Shown here piece after piece: positions 41,363 through 49,969 of a DNA stretch of 64,000 nt (position 1 is its first letter; every line of letters starts with the position of its first letter). Origin of the DNA: Hymenobacter terricola. Lineage in GTDB: Bacteria; Bacteroidota; Bacteroidia; Cytophagales; Hymenobacteraceae. The stretch is taken from the NCBI RefSeq assembly GCF_017921975.2, contig NZ_JAGEMO020000016.1:62001-126000 (forward strand). The letters are read 5' to 3'. Under the pieces are notes generated by a model. The model was not told where the DNA came from. It ran no database searches and worked only from the letters and a program-made list of their open reading frames with translations. The translations under genes were made by a program, and so were the position numbers.

Positions 41363-42031
41363 TCAGGCGCGGGCCAGCGGCAAAGCCGCGCCCGCCCGGC
41401 GGTGCCGCCGCCGGTAGGCCGCTGCCATAAACCCCAACGCCACCACCGAGCCCAGCACCGACGGCAGAAACTGGCTGTACGGCTGGTAGCCTGCCAGCAC
41501 CGTGCCCGTGAAGGCCGAGAGCAGCGCCGCGTAGGTGCTCATCATTTTCCAGATGTGCTCGTAGAGCCAGGCCCCGCGCCGCCAGCTATTCAGCCAGGCA
41601 AACCGGCTCAAATCGTAGACCGTCATGGCCAGCAGAACGCCCAGGGTGCTGTACATCACCACCGGCGACCATCCCAGCCGGATGCGCGGCAGCAGCACCA
41701 AAAACGCCAGGCCGCCAAGCAGAAACACCGCCGAAAAAAGACCGTCGCGCCCGGTCGGGCCGGTGGCGCGGGTGCGCATGGCGCGGGAGCCGGAGTAGGC
41801 CTGGTACACGCTCAGCATGACAATCACGGTGAGAAAGGGGCGGAAGTTGAACACCGCCAGCCCCAGCACCGCCGAAACCAGCACCACCACGGCCAGCCCC
41901 AAAAACCAGTTGCCCAGCCGCACGTGCAGCGGGCCGCCCTTGGCCGTGAGCATCGGCCCCAGCCCCGCCAGCAGCGCCAGCGTCCCGAAGACGACGTGCA
42001 CAAGGATGTTGAGCTGATGGAGCGTTTGCAT
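41363..42031 (-). CDS. Six-helix membrane protein, unknown family
   Basis: The protein has 222 residues with about six hydrophobic helices (for example residues 5-25, 40-60, 63-80, 97-115, 122-140 and 180-205). A His near the start (LVHVVFG) and another in WLYEHIWKM sit in helices, a layout seen in DUF2306-type and haem-binding membrane proteins, but I cannot name the family. It lies 23 bases upstream of the kinase gene on the same strand and may share its transcript. Confidence 0.7.
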   Translation of the reverse strand: MQTLHQLNILVHVVFGTLALLAGLGPMLTAKGGPLHVRLGNWFLGLAVVVLVSAVLGLAVFNFRPFLTVIVMLSVYQAYSGSRAMRTRATGPTGRDGLFSAVFLLGGLAFLVLLPRIRLGWSPVVMYSTLGVLLAMTVYDLSRFAWLNSWRRGAWLYEHIWKMMSTYAALLSAFTGTVLAGYQPYSQFLPSVLGSVVALGFMAAAYRRRHRRAGAALPLARA

Positions 42032-42060
42032 GGGCGAAGCAAGGAAAAAAAGAACTTAGC

Positions 42061-42214
42061 GCTTATACCAATAGGCCGTCATGCTGAGCCTGTCGAAGCA
42101 TCTCTACCGCAATAGTAATCCAGTGGATTGAGTTAGTAGCGTGGTAGAGATGCTTCGGCTGCGCGGACGCCGGATGAGCATGACAGCTCCTTTGGGAGCC
42201 TATTCGGATAAGCT
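42061..42214. repeat. Long hairpin repeat, family 1 (copy 3), with extra outer arms
   Basis: The family-1 core (CGTCATGCTGAGC at 42078, GAGCATGAC near 42184) lies inside an outer inverted pair: GCTTATACCAATAGGC (42061-42076) and GCCTATTCGGATAAGC (42199-42214), which match at 13 of 16 bases. It sits between two minus-strand membrane-protein genes. Confidence 0.7.
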
Positions 42215-42243
42215 TCTAGCGCACGTAAGCTTCTAGCGCACGG
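42210..42243. repeat. 17-bp tandem duplication covering a stop codon
   Basis: AAGCTTCTAGCGCACGT (42210-42226) is followed at once by AAGCTTCTAGCGCACGG (42227-42243). The second copy contains the end of the minus-strand gene at 42233. Confidence 0.7.
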
Positions 42244-43090
42244 CAATCAGCGGAATTCCATGCATGGCCAGCGCAAACAGCCCGCCCACCGCGCCGGCAT
42301 ACAGCGCCGCCCCGGCCCACGTCAGCAGCGCGGCGCGGCGCGGCACCCGGCGGCTCAGGGCCCAGCCCAGCAGCGGCAGGGCTTGCAGGGCGTGCATGCC
42401 CACGAAATGCGCCGTGCGCAGGTCGCCGGCGCGGGTGCTCCAGCCCAGGCCGGGCAGGCCGGGGCCGCCGTCGGGCGCGCCCACGGCGTGCTGCATGTTG
42501 TGAATCATCATGCCGCCCAGCACGCTCCCGAGCAGAAACAAGAGCAGCCCCAGGCGCAGGCCCCACACGTAGCCGGCCGGCCCGTGCGGGCGGTGTCGCC
42601 ACGCCAGGTACACGGCCCAGATGGTCATCACCGTATTCACGGCAATGAAAATGCCCATGACCGAAAACAGTGCCCCATCGAACGCCGAGCGAATGTTGTA
42701 GTGCGAGGTGGTGCCCCGCGCCGCCTGCACGAAAATCACTCCCTGCTCCGCCACCATGCTCACGGCCACGCCCCAGCTCAGGCGGCGCACGCTACGTTGC
42801 GCGGCCAGGGGCAAATCGGCCAGCAGCCAGCCCAGCGTCCAGGCGAAGGCGATGATGGAGAGGCAGAATTTCAGGGGCTTAATCCAGACCAGCACCCCGG
42901 TCACCACGCGGTGGTCGAAGGGCAGCAGGGCCAGGGCCAGCACCGCCAGCGCCACATTCGCCCAGCCCGTCCCGGACAGCACGGGGTTCACGCGGTGCAG
43001 CACGCGCAGGGCCGCCCGCACCGGCGATTCGGTGGGAGTCGGAGCCTCAACCGGCGAAAAATCGGAATGCGAAAGCAGGGCGGTTTTCAT
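42233..43090 (-). CDS. Eight-helix membrane protein, unknown family
   Basis: The protein has 285 residues with a polar start (about 1-40) and about seven or eight helices. Several helices carry His or charged residues (LWIKPLKF type loop VLVWIKPLKFCLSI, MMIHNMQHA, TAHFVGMHALQ), reminiscent of polytopic oxidoreductase or quinone-linked proteins, but no known motif fits. It is 24 bases downstream of the ABA4-like gene and probably in the same operon. Its stop codon lies in a 17-bp tandem duplication. Confidence 0.7.
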   Translation of the reverse strand: MKTALLSHSDFSPVEAPTPTESPVRAALRVLHRVNPVLSGTGWANVALAVLALALLPFDHRVVTGVLVWIKPLKFCLSIIAFAWTLGWLLADLPLAAQRSVRRLSWGVAVSMVAEQGVIFVQAARGTTSHYNIRSAFDGALFSVMGIFIAVNTVMTIWAVYLAWRHRPHGPAGYVWGLRLGLLLFLLGSVLGGMMIHNMQHAVGAPDGGPGLPGLGWSTRAGDLRTAHFVGMHALQALPLLGWALSRRVPRRAALLTWAGAALYAGAVGGLFALAMHGIPLIAVR

Positions 43091-43114
43091 GGTGTCCGGG
43101 AATAAAGGGAAGGA

Positions 43115-43567
43115 TTAAACCGAAAATCCAGTAGCCAGCGTGGGCTGCGGGTAGAACCGGCGGATGCCGAAATACAGCAGCAGCCCCACCGGCCCGAACA
43201 GAAACGTGAGCGCCAGCGCCGGCACCACCAGCCAGTGCGGCAGGCCGCGCTGCTGGGCGTCACGCACTTCCCAGGCCCCCGTGAAAAGGTCGAAGCAGAG
43301 GTAGTGCACCCAGCCGGCCAGCAGCGCCCACGGGTCGCGGAACAGCGCCGCCACCTCGGCCAGCGAGCCGAAACCGCCTTCGCCGCCGTGCGGCCCCAGG
43401 TAGTGCGCCGTGATGAGCGCGGCGTAGGCGGCGGCCAGCAGCAGGGGCAGGGCCCCGCTCAGCACCACGGCGCGGGTGCCGCGCCAGCGCGGGGCCAGCA
43501 CCAGCAGGCCCCAGCCCAGCATGGCCACGGGGTTGGCAATCGAAAACAGGAAGTCGGGCGTGGGCAT
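43115..43567 (-). CDS. ABA4-like (DUF4281) membrane protein
   Basis: The protein has 150 residues from ATG 43567. It has four helices and the family-typical WVHYLCFDLFTGAWEVRDAQ (given in parts: WVHYLCFDLF, GAWEVRDAQ), then GLLLYFGIRR near the end. The plant ABA4 protein acts in xanthophyll (neoxanthin) synthesis; bacterial relatives are of unknown function, and carotenoid work would fit a pigmented Bacteroidota. It is the first gene of a two-gene operon. Confidence 0.8.
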   Translation of the reverse strand: MPTPDFLFSIANPVAMLGWGLLVLAPRWRGTRAVVLSGALPLLLAAAYAALITAHYLGPHGGEGGFGSLAEVAALFRDPWALLAGWVHYLCFDLFTGAWEVRDAQQRGLPHWLVVPALALTFLFGPVGLLLYFGIRRFYPQPTLATGFSV

Positions 43568-43596
43568 AAGGGGCTGATTGGGTGAAATAACTGAGT

Positions 43597-43604
43597 CAAA
43601 TTTA
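43597..43604 (-). promoter_or_regulatory. -7 element of the ABA4-like operon
   Basis: The minus strand reads TAAATTTG, followed by ACTCAG. Upstream, at 43660-43639 on the minus strand, CCGGCTCAACGGACGGTTCG resembles the CCGCCTCAATCGACGCTTCG of site B (about 15 of 20 bases), 43 bases from the -7 box against 41 in site B. Confidence 0.4.
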
Positions 43605-43761
43605 CGTTTTTCAGTACCTTGCCCGCCAGCCCAAACGGGGCGAACCGTCCGTTGAGCCGGGTCAGCCGGCGCAGGCCGGAGGTGAAGCAACCAATTGGCC
43701 GCCGCCCGAATCCTACCTTTCCAATCCGACTTCCCAATATTCCACCAAAAACTACTCCATC

Positions 43762-45198
43762 ATGCTGCTTTCGCTACCCGTACTCGCCGCCAGCACCGCG
43801 CTCCGGCTGCTGGCCCCCGCCCCGCCCACCACCGCCATCCTCAGCGGCCACCTCGACCACGCCCCGGCCGGCGACTCCGTGCGTCTGCAATACGGCCACC
43901 ACTACGGCCACCAGCAGGTGCGTGCCGCGCTCAGCCCCACCGGCGATTTCACGGTGACGGTGCCGGACCTGAAAGGGGGCACGCCCATCCTGTTCGCCTA
44001 CGGCGGCCAGCACACCAGCCTCTGCCTCAGCCCCGGCGACCAGGTGCGGCTGGCCCTCGATTTTCCAAAATTCGACGAAACCCTGAAGTACACCGGGCGC
44101 GGCGCCGACGTGAACAACTACCTCGCGCAGTCGCTCTGGAAATTCGAGTACGGCCCCTGGGATGTGAAAGTGCCGCATCCGCTCACCACCGCCACCACCA
44201 CGCCGGCCCAGATTCGGCAGCAGGCCGATGCGTTCCGGCAGGCCCGGCGCAATTTTTTGGTCACCTACGCCAAAGCGCACCCGCTGCCGGCCGATTTCCA
44301 GCGCAACTCCGCCCTCGACATCGACCTGAACTGGGCCATTGCCCTGCTCGAATACCCCGGTACCTACCGCTACCTTGCCAAACAGGAACCGGCCTTGCCC
44401 GCCACGTATTTCGATTTTCTGCGCGAGTTGCCGCTGAAACAGTTCGACCCCTACCTCAAAGACCGGGGTATTGATGGCAACACGGCCGTCATGCGGATGC
44501 TGAATGCCTACAGCAACCGCCTCGTGCCCAGCGGCAAGCTCAGCACCGACCCCGCCACGGCCGGCCGCCTCTACGCCCAGGCTTCGGCCGATTTCGGTCC
44601 CAGCTCCGCCACGCTCGACCGCACCATGTTTCAGCTCTACAGCTGGAAGCTCGGCGACAACCTTGATGGCGTGCTGGCCGCTTACCCCACCTTCCGCACC
44701 CACAACCACGACTCTACCTACGCCCGCGACCTGCGCACGCTCATCGGCCGGCAGCTGGCGGTGAAGGTTGGGCTGCCCGCACCGGCTTTCACGCTGGTCA
44801 ATAGCGAGGGCAAATCGGTTTCGTTGAGCGACCTGCGCGGCAAGGTGGTCTACCTTGATTTCTGGGGCACCTGGTGCGGGCCGTGCATGCGCGAAATGCC
44901 GGCCAGCAACGAGCTGAAGAAGACATTTGAAGGCCGCGACGTGGCTTTCGTTTACATCTCGGTGGGCGACAAGGCCGACAAGTGGCAGCAGGTGCTGGCC
45001 GCCGAGCACCTCACCGGCCCCAACAGCGTGCACCTGCGCAGCCCCGAAAACGACAATGTGGCCACCCGCTACCAGGTGAGCAGCTTCCCCACCTACTGGC
45101 TCATCGGGCGCGACGGGCGCATCATCACCCGCACCGCCCCGCGCCCCAGTGCCGGCGAGGCCACCGTGGCGGCCCTCAACGCCGAGCTGGCGAAATAA
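43762..45198 (+). CDS. TlpA-like thiol-disulfide oxidoreductase, copy 2
   Basis: The protein has 478 residues with a short signal peptide (about 1-20). The N-terminal domain of about 330 residues matches that of the copy at 37999 in order (LSPTGDFTVTVP, DETLKYTGRGADVNNYLAQ, PATYFDFLRELPL). The thioredoxin domain has FWGTWCGPCMREMP with the active CxxC and SSFPTYWLIGRDGRII. Two such paralogues bracket the twin LytS/LytTR genes. The partner or substrate is unknown; it should act in the periplasm. Confidence 0.88.
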   Translation: MLLSLPVLAASTALRLLAPAPPTTAILSGHLDHAPAGDSVRLQYGHHYGHQQVRAALSPTGDFTVTVPDLKGGTPILFAYGGQHTSLCLSPGDQVRLALDFPKFDETLKYTGRGADVNNYLAQSLWKFEYGPWDVKVPHPLTTATTTPAQIRQQADAFRQARRNFLVTYAKAHPLPADFQRNSALDIDLNWAIALLEYPGTYRYLAKQEPALPATYFDFLRELPLKQFDPYLKDRGIDGNTAVMRMLNAYSNRLVPSGKLSTDPATAGRLYAQASADFGPSSATLDRTMFQLYSWKLGDNLDGVLAAYPTFRTHNHDSTYARDLRTLIGRQLAVKVGLPAPAFTLVNSEGKSVSLSDLRGKVVYLDFWGTWCGPCMREMPASNELKKTFEGRDVAFVYISVGDKADKWQQVLAAEHLTGPNSVHLRSPENDNVATRYQVSSFPTYWLIGRDGRIITRTAPRPSAGEATVAALNAELAK

Positions 45199-45274
45199 CC
45201 TCGGACAGGAGCCGGCGGTTGTGCTTGCCCAGCGGGCGCAACCAGTGGCCCGTTCTCACGTATTCCGGCCCGTC

Positions 45275-45964
45275 ATGGCGTTGTTTTCTTATGTACTGGG
45301 TGGGCTGTTGGCCACGCACACGGCGCGGGCAGCTCCACCGGTCGTGCTGCCCCCGCCCGATACGGTGGTGGGCCGGCGCGCCATTCCGCGGCTGCCCCAC
45401 AACCGCTTCGTGGCGCAGTACGACTCGCGCTATTCCATCATCAACCACCACTTCACCACCATCAACGGCCTGAAGCTGGGCCTGGAATTTAAAAGCCGCT
45501 TCCGCACCGGCGCGGCCATCTACTTCCTCAGCACCGGCGTGCCCACCCGCCGCGCCAAGCCCGAGAATGCCGCCGAAGACGCCAACGCCCAGCTCCGCTT
45601 TCGCTACCTGGCCGCCTATGCCGGCTACGTGCTGCTTGAAACCCGCCGCTGGGAGCTCAGCACCAACCTCCAACTCGGCCTCGGCTCGGTGTACGTGCTC
45701 TACGAAAACGACGATGGCGACCTCGACAAAACGCCGCGCGACTTCCTGGGCGTAGCCGAGCCCTCCGTGGCGGCGCAGTACCGGCTATTTCATTGGAGCG
45801 GCTTTGGCACGGGCGTGGGGTGGCGGCAGCCCGTGTTTGTGCCTGCTGCCGTGCAGAAAGAGCTGAACGGCCCCGTCTTCTACCTCCGCGCCAACCTGTT
45901 TTTGGGCGAATTGCTGCGGGTGGTGAAGCACAAAGAGCCGTTGTTCACCCAGGAAGGCTTTTGA
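45275..45964 (+). CDS. Predicted outer-membrane beta-barrel protein
   Basis: The protein has 229 residues with a signal peptide (about 1-19, HTARAAP). It alternates strands, for example FRYLAAYAGYVLLETRRWELS and QYRLFHWSGFGTGVGWRQP, ending in a polar tail, so it looks like a small barrel. A GTG 45221 start would lengthen it by 18 residues without a signal. It is on the same strand as the TlpA copy, 76 bases downstream. The family is not recognised. Confidence 0.6.
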   Translation: MALFSYVLGGLLATHTARAAPPVVLPPPDTVVGRRAIPRLPHNRFVAQYDSRYSIINHHFTTINGLKLGLEFKSRFRTGAAIYFLSTGVPTRRAKPENAAEDANAQLRFRYLAAYAGYVLLETRRWELSTNLQLGLGSVYVLYENDDGDLDKTPRDFLGVAEPSVAAQYRLFHWSGFGTGVGWRQPVFVPAAVQKELNGPVFYLRANLFLGELLRVVKHKEPLFTQEGF

Positions 45965-46005
45965 AGCAGTCGCGGCCGCGCTCCGCTCCGCTTGCATCAA
46001 GCAAA

Positions 46006-46137
46006 ACGGCCGGCCACTCGCAGGGAGCAGCCGGCCGTCCGGACCAGGAAAACGCACAGGGTGTTAGTTGCTGGTTGCCCGTTGTTAGTAGGAAAGCAAC
46101 ATCCTGGCTAACAACCAATCACCAACAACGAGTAACC
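46006..46137. repeat. Two inverted repeats between convergent genes
   Basis: ACGGCCGGC (46006-46014) pairs with GCCGGCCGT (46030-46038). A second, imperfect pair is GTTAGTTGCTGGTTGCCCGTT (first 20 bases at 46063) against the right arm at 46108-46137 (CTAACAACCAATC onward). No T-run is present. These fill the gap between the barrel gene and the protease gene. Confidence 0.55.
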
Positions 46138-46158
46138 CATTTGCTGTTGAACGACGAC

Positions 46159-47793
46159 TTAGTCGATAAACTTCAATTGCAGCGCCTCGGTCACCTGCTC
46201 GGCCGGGATGGCGAAGCCGATGCCTTCGATGCCGTGGCCCACCAGCTTGGCGTTCACAATGCCCAGCAGCTGGCCCGAGCGGCTCACCAAAGCGCCGCCG
46301 CTGTTGCCGCCGTTGATGCTCACGTCGGTTTGCAGCAGCGCATGGCCTTCGATTTTGCGCCGGCCGCTGATGATGCCCTTCGTAATGGTCTGGCCCAATT
46401 CCTTATCCGCCGGGGTGCCGATGGCGAATACGTCGGCACCGATTTCGGCCCCGCTGGCGCTTGGTACCTGGAAAGCCGTGAGGCCATCGGTGTCGATTTT
46501 GATGAGCGCCAGGTCCATTTCGGGGTTCACCCGCACCACGTGGCCCTTGGCCGTGAGGCCGTCGGCCATCAGCACTTTCACCTGCTCCTCGTCGCCCACC
46601 ACGTGGGCATTGGTCACGATGTAGCCGTCGTTGGAGATGATGCAGCCGCTGCCGTGGCCGTCCGACGTTTCCACGATGACCACGCTTTTGGCGGCCGTGC
46701 TCACGCCGTTATCGGCCGTGATTTTGCTCAGCGCGGCCCGGTGCACCGAAATGGGCGCCTGCTTGTCGGCATCGGCTGCGGCCGTGGCGCCGGTGCCGGC
46801 GGGTTTGGCCAGGGCCGTGGCCACTTCCTTGCTGGAGAGGAAGGCGTAGAGCGAGTTCTCAAAGGCATCTTCGAAGGCCGCGCTGCCGCCTTTCTCAAAC
46901 TTCACGCTTGAGCCGGCGTCTTTGTGCTCAAAAACCGTCACCCGGTTCTGGTTTTGCAGTTTCCAGGTCACTTCCACGGCGCAGCGCGTTTCGTAGTGGG
47001 CCCGGTATTCGTAAATGTTGGACGCGTAGATGTCATACTTCACGTCGCGCATCTCGCCCTGGAGGGTGTAGCGCGAGTTGCTGCCCACCGAGAAAATGCT
47101 CTTGCCTTCCGTCGAAGGCACCGCGTAGCCCAGGTCCTTCAGCGAGGCGTTGACGTTGGTTTTCAGGTGGTCGGCGTCCACGTCGAGCGACTTGCCGAAG
47201 TAAAGAATATCGGTGTTGTCTTTGCCCACGATGAAGTTGCCCATTTTGTCGCCGCCCTTCAGCCGCACGTTCACCGTGCCGCACTGAATGGTTTGGCTGC
47301 TGGCCACCGCCTTGGGCAGGGCCGGCATCACGGGCTTGATTTCGCTTTTGCTGAGCTTTTTGCCGGCGCCCGAAATCACGTCAACCAAATACCCGCCAAT
47401 GCCCACCGCCCAGCCATAAATCAGCGGGTTGAATTTTTCAAGGCCATCTTCGTCAGTGCTGATGCCTTTGAACGTAGCCAGCACCGGCACCCAGTTCAGG
47501 TAGGTCAGGCCGTTGCTCTTTTCGGGGTACAGCACTTCAGAGTGCTCCTTATAGCCGTCGTGCTTGATTTTGATTTCGGCGTTTTTCTTGCGGCGCACCC
47601 GCACCTTAACGTCGGCGCTGCCCGCAATGGGCTTGGTTTTAACTTCTTTGTCGTTGACGTACACCGTGCTGCCGGCAGGGGCGCCCACCACGCGCACCGT
47701 CTGGAAGGGCGTGGCAATGATGGTGGCACAGCTTTGCACGAGCATGGAGCCCAGTAAGAGGCCGCTCATGGCAGGAGTAAAATGTTTCTTCAT
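46159..47793 (-). CDS. Lipoprotein trypsin-like (S1C/DegP-like) serine protease
   Basis: The protein has 544 residues. A lipobox (LVQSC) ends at about residue 22. Residues 23-130 include a PEGA-like strand domain (VYVNDKEVKTKPIAG) followed by a helical hairpin region. A middle domain (about 165-300) is unassigned. The C-terminal protease domain (about 350-544) has all three catalytic residues: His in VTNAHVVG, Asp in EMDLALIKID and Ser in GGNSGGAL. It should act as a membrane-bound envelope protease; there is no PDZ domain. The fusion of lipoprotein and PEGA part to an S1C protease is uncommon. Confidence 0.85.
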   Translation of the reverse strand: MKKHFTPAMSGLLLGSMLVQSCATIIATPFQTVRVVGAPAGSTVYVNDKEVKTKPIAGSADVKVRVRRKKNAEIKIKHDGYKEHSEVLYPEKSNGLTYLNWVPVLATFKGISTDEDGLEKFNPLIYGWAVGIGGYLVDVISGAGKKLSKSEIKPVMPALPKAVASSQTIQCGTVNVRLKGGDKMGNFIVGKDNTDILYFGKSLDVDADHLKTNVNASLKDLGYAVPSTEGKSIFSVGSNSRYTLQGEMRDVKYDIYASNIYEYRAHYETRCAVEVTWKLQNQNRVTVFEHKDAGSSVKFEKGGSAAFEDAFENSLYAFLSSKEVATALAKPAGTGATAAADADKQAPISVHRAALSKITADNGVSTAAKSVVIVETSDGHGSGCIISNDGYIVTNAHVVGDEEQVKVLMADGLTAKGHVVRVNPEMDLALIKIDTDGLTAFQVPSASGAEIGADVFAIGTPADKELGQTITKGIISGRRKIEGHALLQTDVSINGGNSGGALVSRSGQLLGIVNAKLVGHGIEGIGFAIPAEQVTEALQLKFID

Positions 47794-47905
47794 TAAACTA
47801 CGAGAAAAGGGATATTAAAAAAAGAGGGCAGATAAATTCGTTTTGAATAGCAGACAGCTATACAAAATCTAGCAATGATAAGAATAATAAATGAACCGCG
47901 TTTAG

Positions 47906-48763
47906 CTATTTTCCGGAACTGTAGGCAAAGCCCACCGAGAGGGTGCCATTGGCCCGGCTACGCTCCTGCACTACAACGCTTTCGTAGGAAAAAGTGTAGG
48001 CAAGGTTCAGGGCTAAATGCTGGTAAATTTTGAAAGCCACCACCGTAGAGCTGTTCAGGCGGTAGTCGCCGCCGGGGTCGCGCACGGCGGGCTGGTAAAA
48101 CAGCAGCTCCGACACGTTGAACACACCCCGGTTCAGGCGCAGCTTGAGGCGGGTAGAGTTGCGGGCCAGGTGCCGGTGCAGGGCCGGCTCGATGTCGTAG
48201 TAGGTGTTTTCATCGAGCAGAAACGTGCTCAGGGCCACTTCGCTGTTGGTGGTGTCGGCATACACCTGGTAGCCCACGCCGCCGCCCACAATCACGCGCC
48301 GGTCGATGGCCCGCAGGTTGCTGGTTTCCAGCTCACCCAGGCTGTAAAACTTCCACTTGCCGATGCGGTAGTCGGGCGTGGCCAGCAGCAGCAGTTCCCG
48401 CTCGCGGAGCGACCCGCTCTGCCGGCCGTAGCTGTAGCTGGCCGCCGCCGGAAACTGCCAGTGCTTCACCGCGAAGCTGCCCGTGTGGCTGGTGTTGAAA
48501 TAGGCCCGCTCCACCGTGCCCGTGGTGAGCAGGCCGGTGAGGGCGGCGGTGTAGCGCACGCCGGTGCCGTCAATGTTATAGGTTTCGAACTCCGACGAGG
48601 GCAGCCCGGCCGGGGGTGGCGTGAGGCCGCTGCTGTTCACCACCGTCGAATCGGGCGAATCCGTGGCGGTAGAGTCGGTTTGGGCCCGCGCCGCCTGCCC
48701 CGCGAAAAGAAACAGCAGCCCCAGCAAACCAGCCAGGTGCCGAAAGAAAAGCCGTTGCGTCAT
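47906..48763 (-). CDS. DUF481-like outer-membrane protein
   Basis: The protein has 285 residues from ATG 48763 with a signal peptide (about 1-28, AARA-Q). A Ser/Thr/Pro-rich linker precedes a barrel-like region with repeated strands, such as FAVKHWQFPAAASYSYGRQ, LLLATPDYRIGKWKFYSLGE and YDIEPALHRHLARNSTRLK. This resembles DUF481 (YdiY-type) salt-induced outer-membrane proteins. It sits between the protease gene and menE on the same strand; a functional link is not evident. Confidence 0.7.
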   Translation of the reverse strand: MTQRLFFRHLAGLLGLLFLFAGQAARAQTDSTATDSPDSTVVNSSGLTPPPAGLPSSEFETYNIDGTGVRYTAALTGLLTTGTVERAYFNTSHTGSFAVKHWQFPAAASYSYGRQSGSLRERELLLLATPDYRIGKWKFYSLGELETSNLRAIDRRVIVGGGVGYQVYADTTNSEVALSTFLLDENTYYDIEPALHRHLARNSTRLKLRLNRGVFNVSELLFYQPAVRDPGGDYRLNSSTVVAFKIYQHLALNLAYTFSYESVVVQERSRANGTLSVGFAYSSGK

Positions 48764-48859
48764 GAAGTAACCGGCAGGGAATTGGACCCGTTCGTCGGGC
48801 CCGTCAAAACTAGCAAGCAATTGCCCCAGGCCCGTTGCGCGCGCCCTGACCGCCGCCGG

Positions 48860-49960
48860 CTACAAGCCGCGCAGCGTGGCCGGCCGGTCGAGCTTGCCTG
48901 CGGCGGTGGTTTGAAATTCGGGCACGTAGCGCAGCTGTTTGGGTTGCTCGTAGCGGCCCAGCCGGGCGGCCAGCAGCGCTTGCAGCTGCTTTTCCTGGGC
49001 GGCCGAAAGCGGCGGTCCTTCAATAAATGCCGTCACGGCCTGGCCCAGCCGCGCATCGGGCTGGCCGGCCACGAAGCAGCGCCGCGCCGCCCCAATTTCG
49101 GTCAGCGCCACGTCCAGCACCAGCTCTACTTTCTCAGCCGGCACCTTCACGCCGCCGGAGTTTATCACGAAATCGGCCCGCCCCAGCCACTCAAACGTGT
49201 GGCCCTCCAGCAGGCGCACCACGTCGTTGGTGACGATGAGCTGGCCGTCGGTCACGTCGCCGCGCAGGGTCAGGCAGCCACGCTCGTCCTGCCCGGCCGC
49301 AATGCCCGGCAGCACCCGGAAGCTGGCGCTGGCCTGCGGGCCGTTCAGCCGCCGCAGCGCCACGTGCGAGCAGGTTTCGGTCATGCCATACGTCAGCCAC
49401 ACGGGCACCGTGAGGGGCTGCAGCTCCTGTTGCAGCGCGGCATCGGCCGGGGCCCCGCCCACCAGCAGGCTTTTCATCGGGTTGAGGCGCGGGGCGCGGC
49501 CGGCCGCCAGCACCGCCTTCAATTGCAGCGGTACGAAGGCCGAAAAGTCAAATTCCGCCTCGGCTTCGACGTGGGCAAATGGGTCGGCGTGGGGCTCCAC
49601 AATGGTCAGGTGCATATTCCGCTCCAGCCCGCGCACCAGCATCATCATGCCCCCAATGTACTCGCAGTTGAGGCAGACAAGCGCCCGGTCGCCCGGCCCA
49701 AGGTCGAAGAAATCGGCCGTGCGCCGGGCCGAGGCTTCCAGCTGCCGCCGCCGCAGCGTAATGGCCGCCGGCGTGCCCGTGGAGCCGGAAGTGGTGAGCG
49801 TGAATTCCTGCGTGCCGTTCAGCCATTGCCGGATAAAATCCAGCACCTTGGCCTCGTAGCCATTCACCGGCGCGTTGAGATGGGCGGGGTATTCGCGGAT
49901 GGCGGCGTAGGCGTATTCGCGGCCGTTGAGCAGGAGAGCGGTGGGCAGAGTAGCAGTCAT
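48860..49960 (-). CDS. menE: O-succinylbenzoate-CoA ligase
   Basis: The protein has 366 residues, shorter than most acyl-CoA ligases but normal for MenE in Bacteroidota. Adenylation motifs are LTTSGSTGTPAAITLRR (in parts), YGMTETCSHVA and GRADFVINSGGVKVPAEKVE; the last gives the Lys-bearing C-terminal hinge. It activates O-succinylbenzoate with CoA for the menaquinone ring. menB, menD and menF lie upstream on the same strand, so the call is well supported by context. It is the last men gene of the cluster in this window. Confidence 0.9.
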   Translation of the reverse strand: MTATLPTALLLNGREYAYAAIREYPAHLNAPVNGYEAKVLDFIRQWLNGTQEFTLTTSGSTGTPAAITLRRRQLEASARRTADFFDLGPGDRALVCLNCEYIGGMMMLVRGLERNMHLTIVEPHADPFAHVEAEAEFDFSAFVPLQLKAVLAAGRAPRLNPMKSLLVGGAPADAALQQELQPLTVPVWLTYGMTETCSHVALRRLNGPQASASFRVLPGIAAGQDERGCLTLRGDVTDGQLIVTNDVVRLLEGHTFEWLGRADFVINSGGVKVPAEKVELVLDVALTEIGAARRCFVAGQPDARLGQAVTAFIEGPPLSAAQEKQLQALLAARLGRYEQPKQLRYVPEFQTTAAGKLDRPATLRGL

Positions 49961-49969
49961 GAGGCGAAA

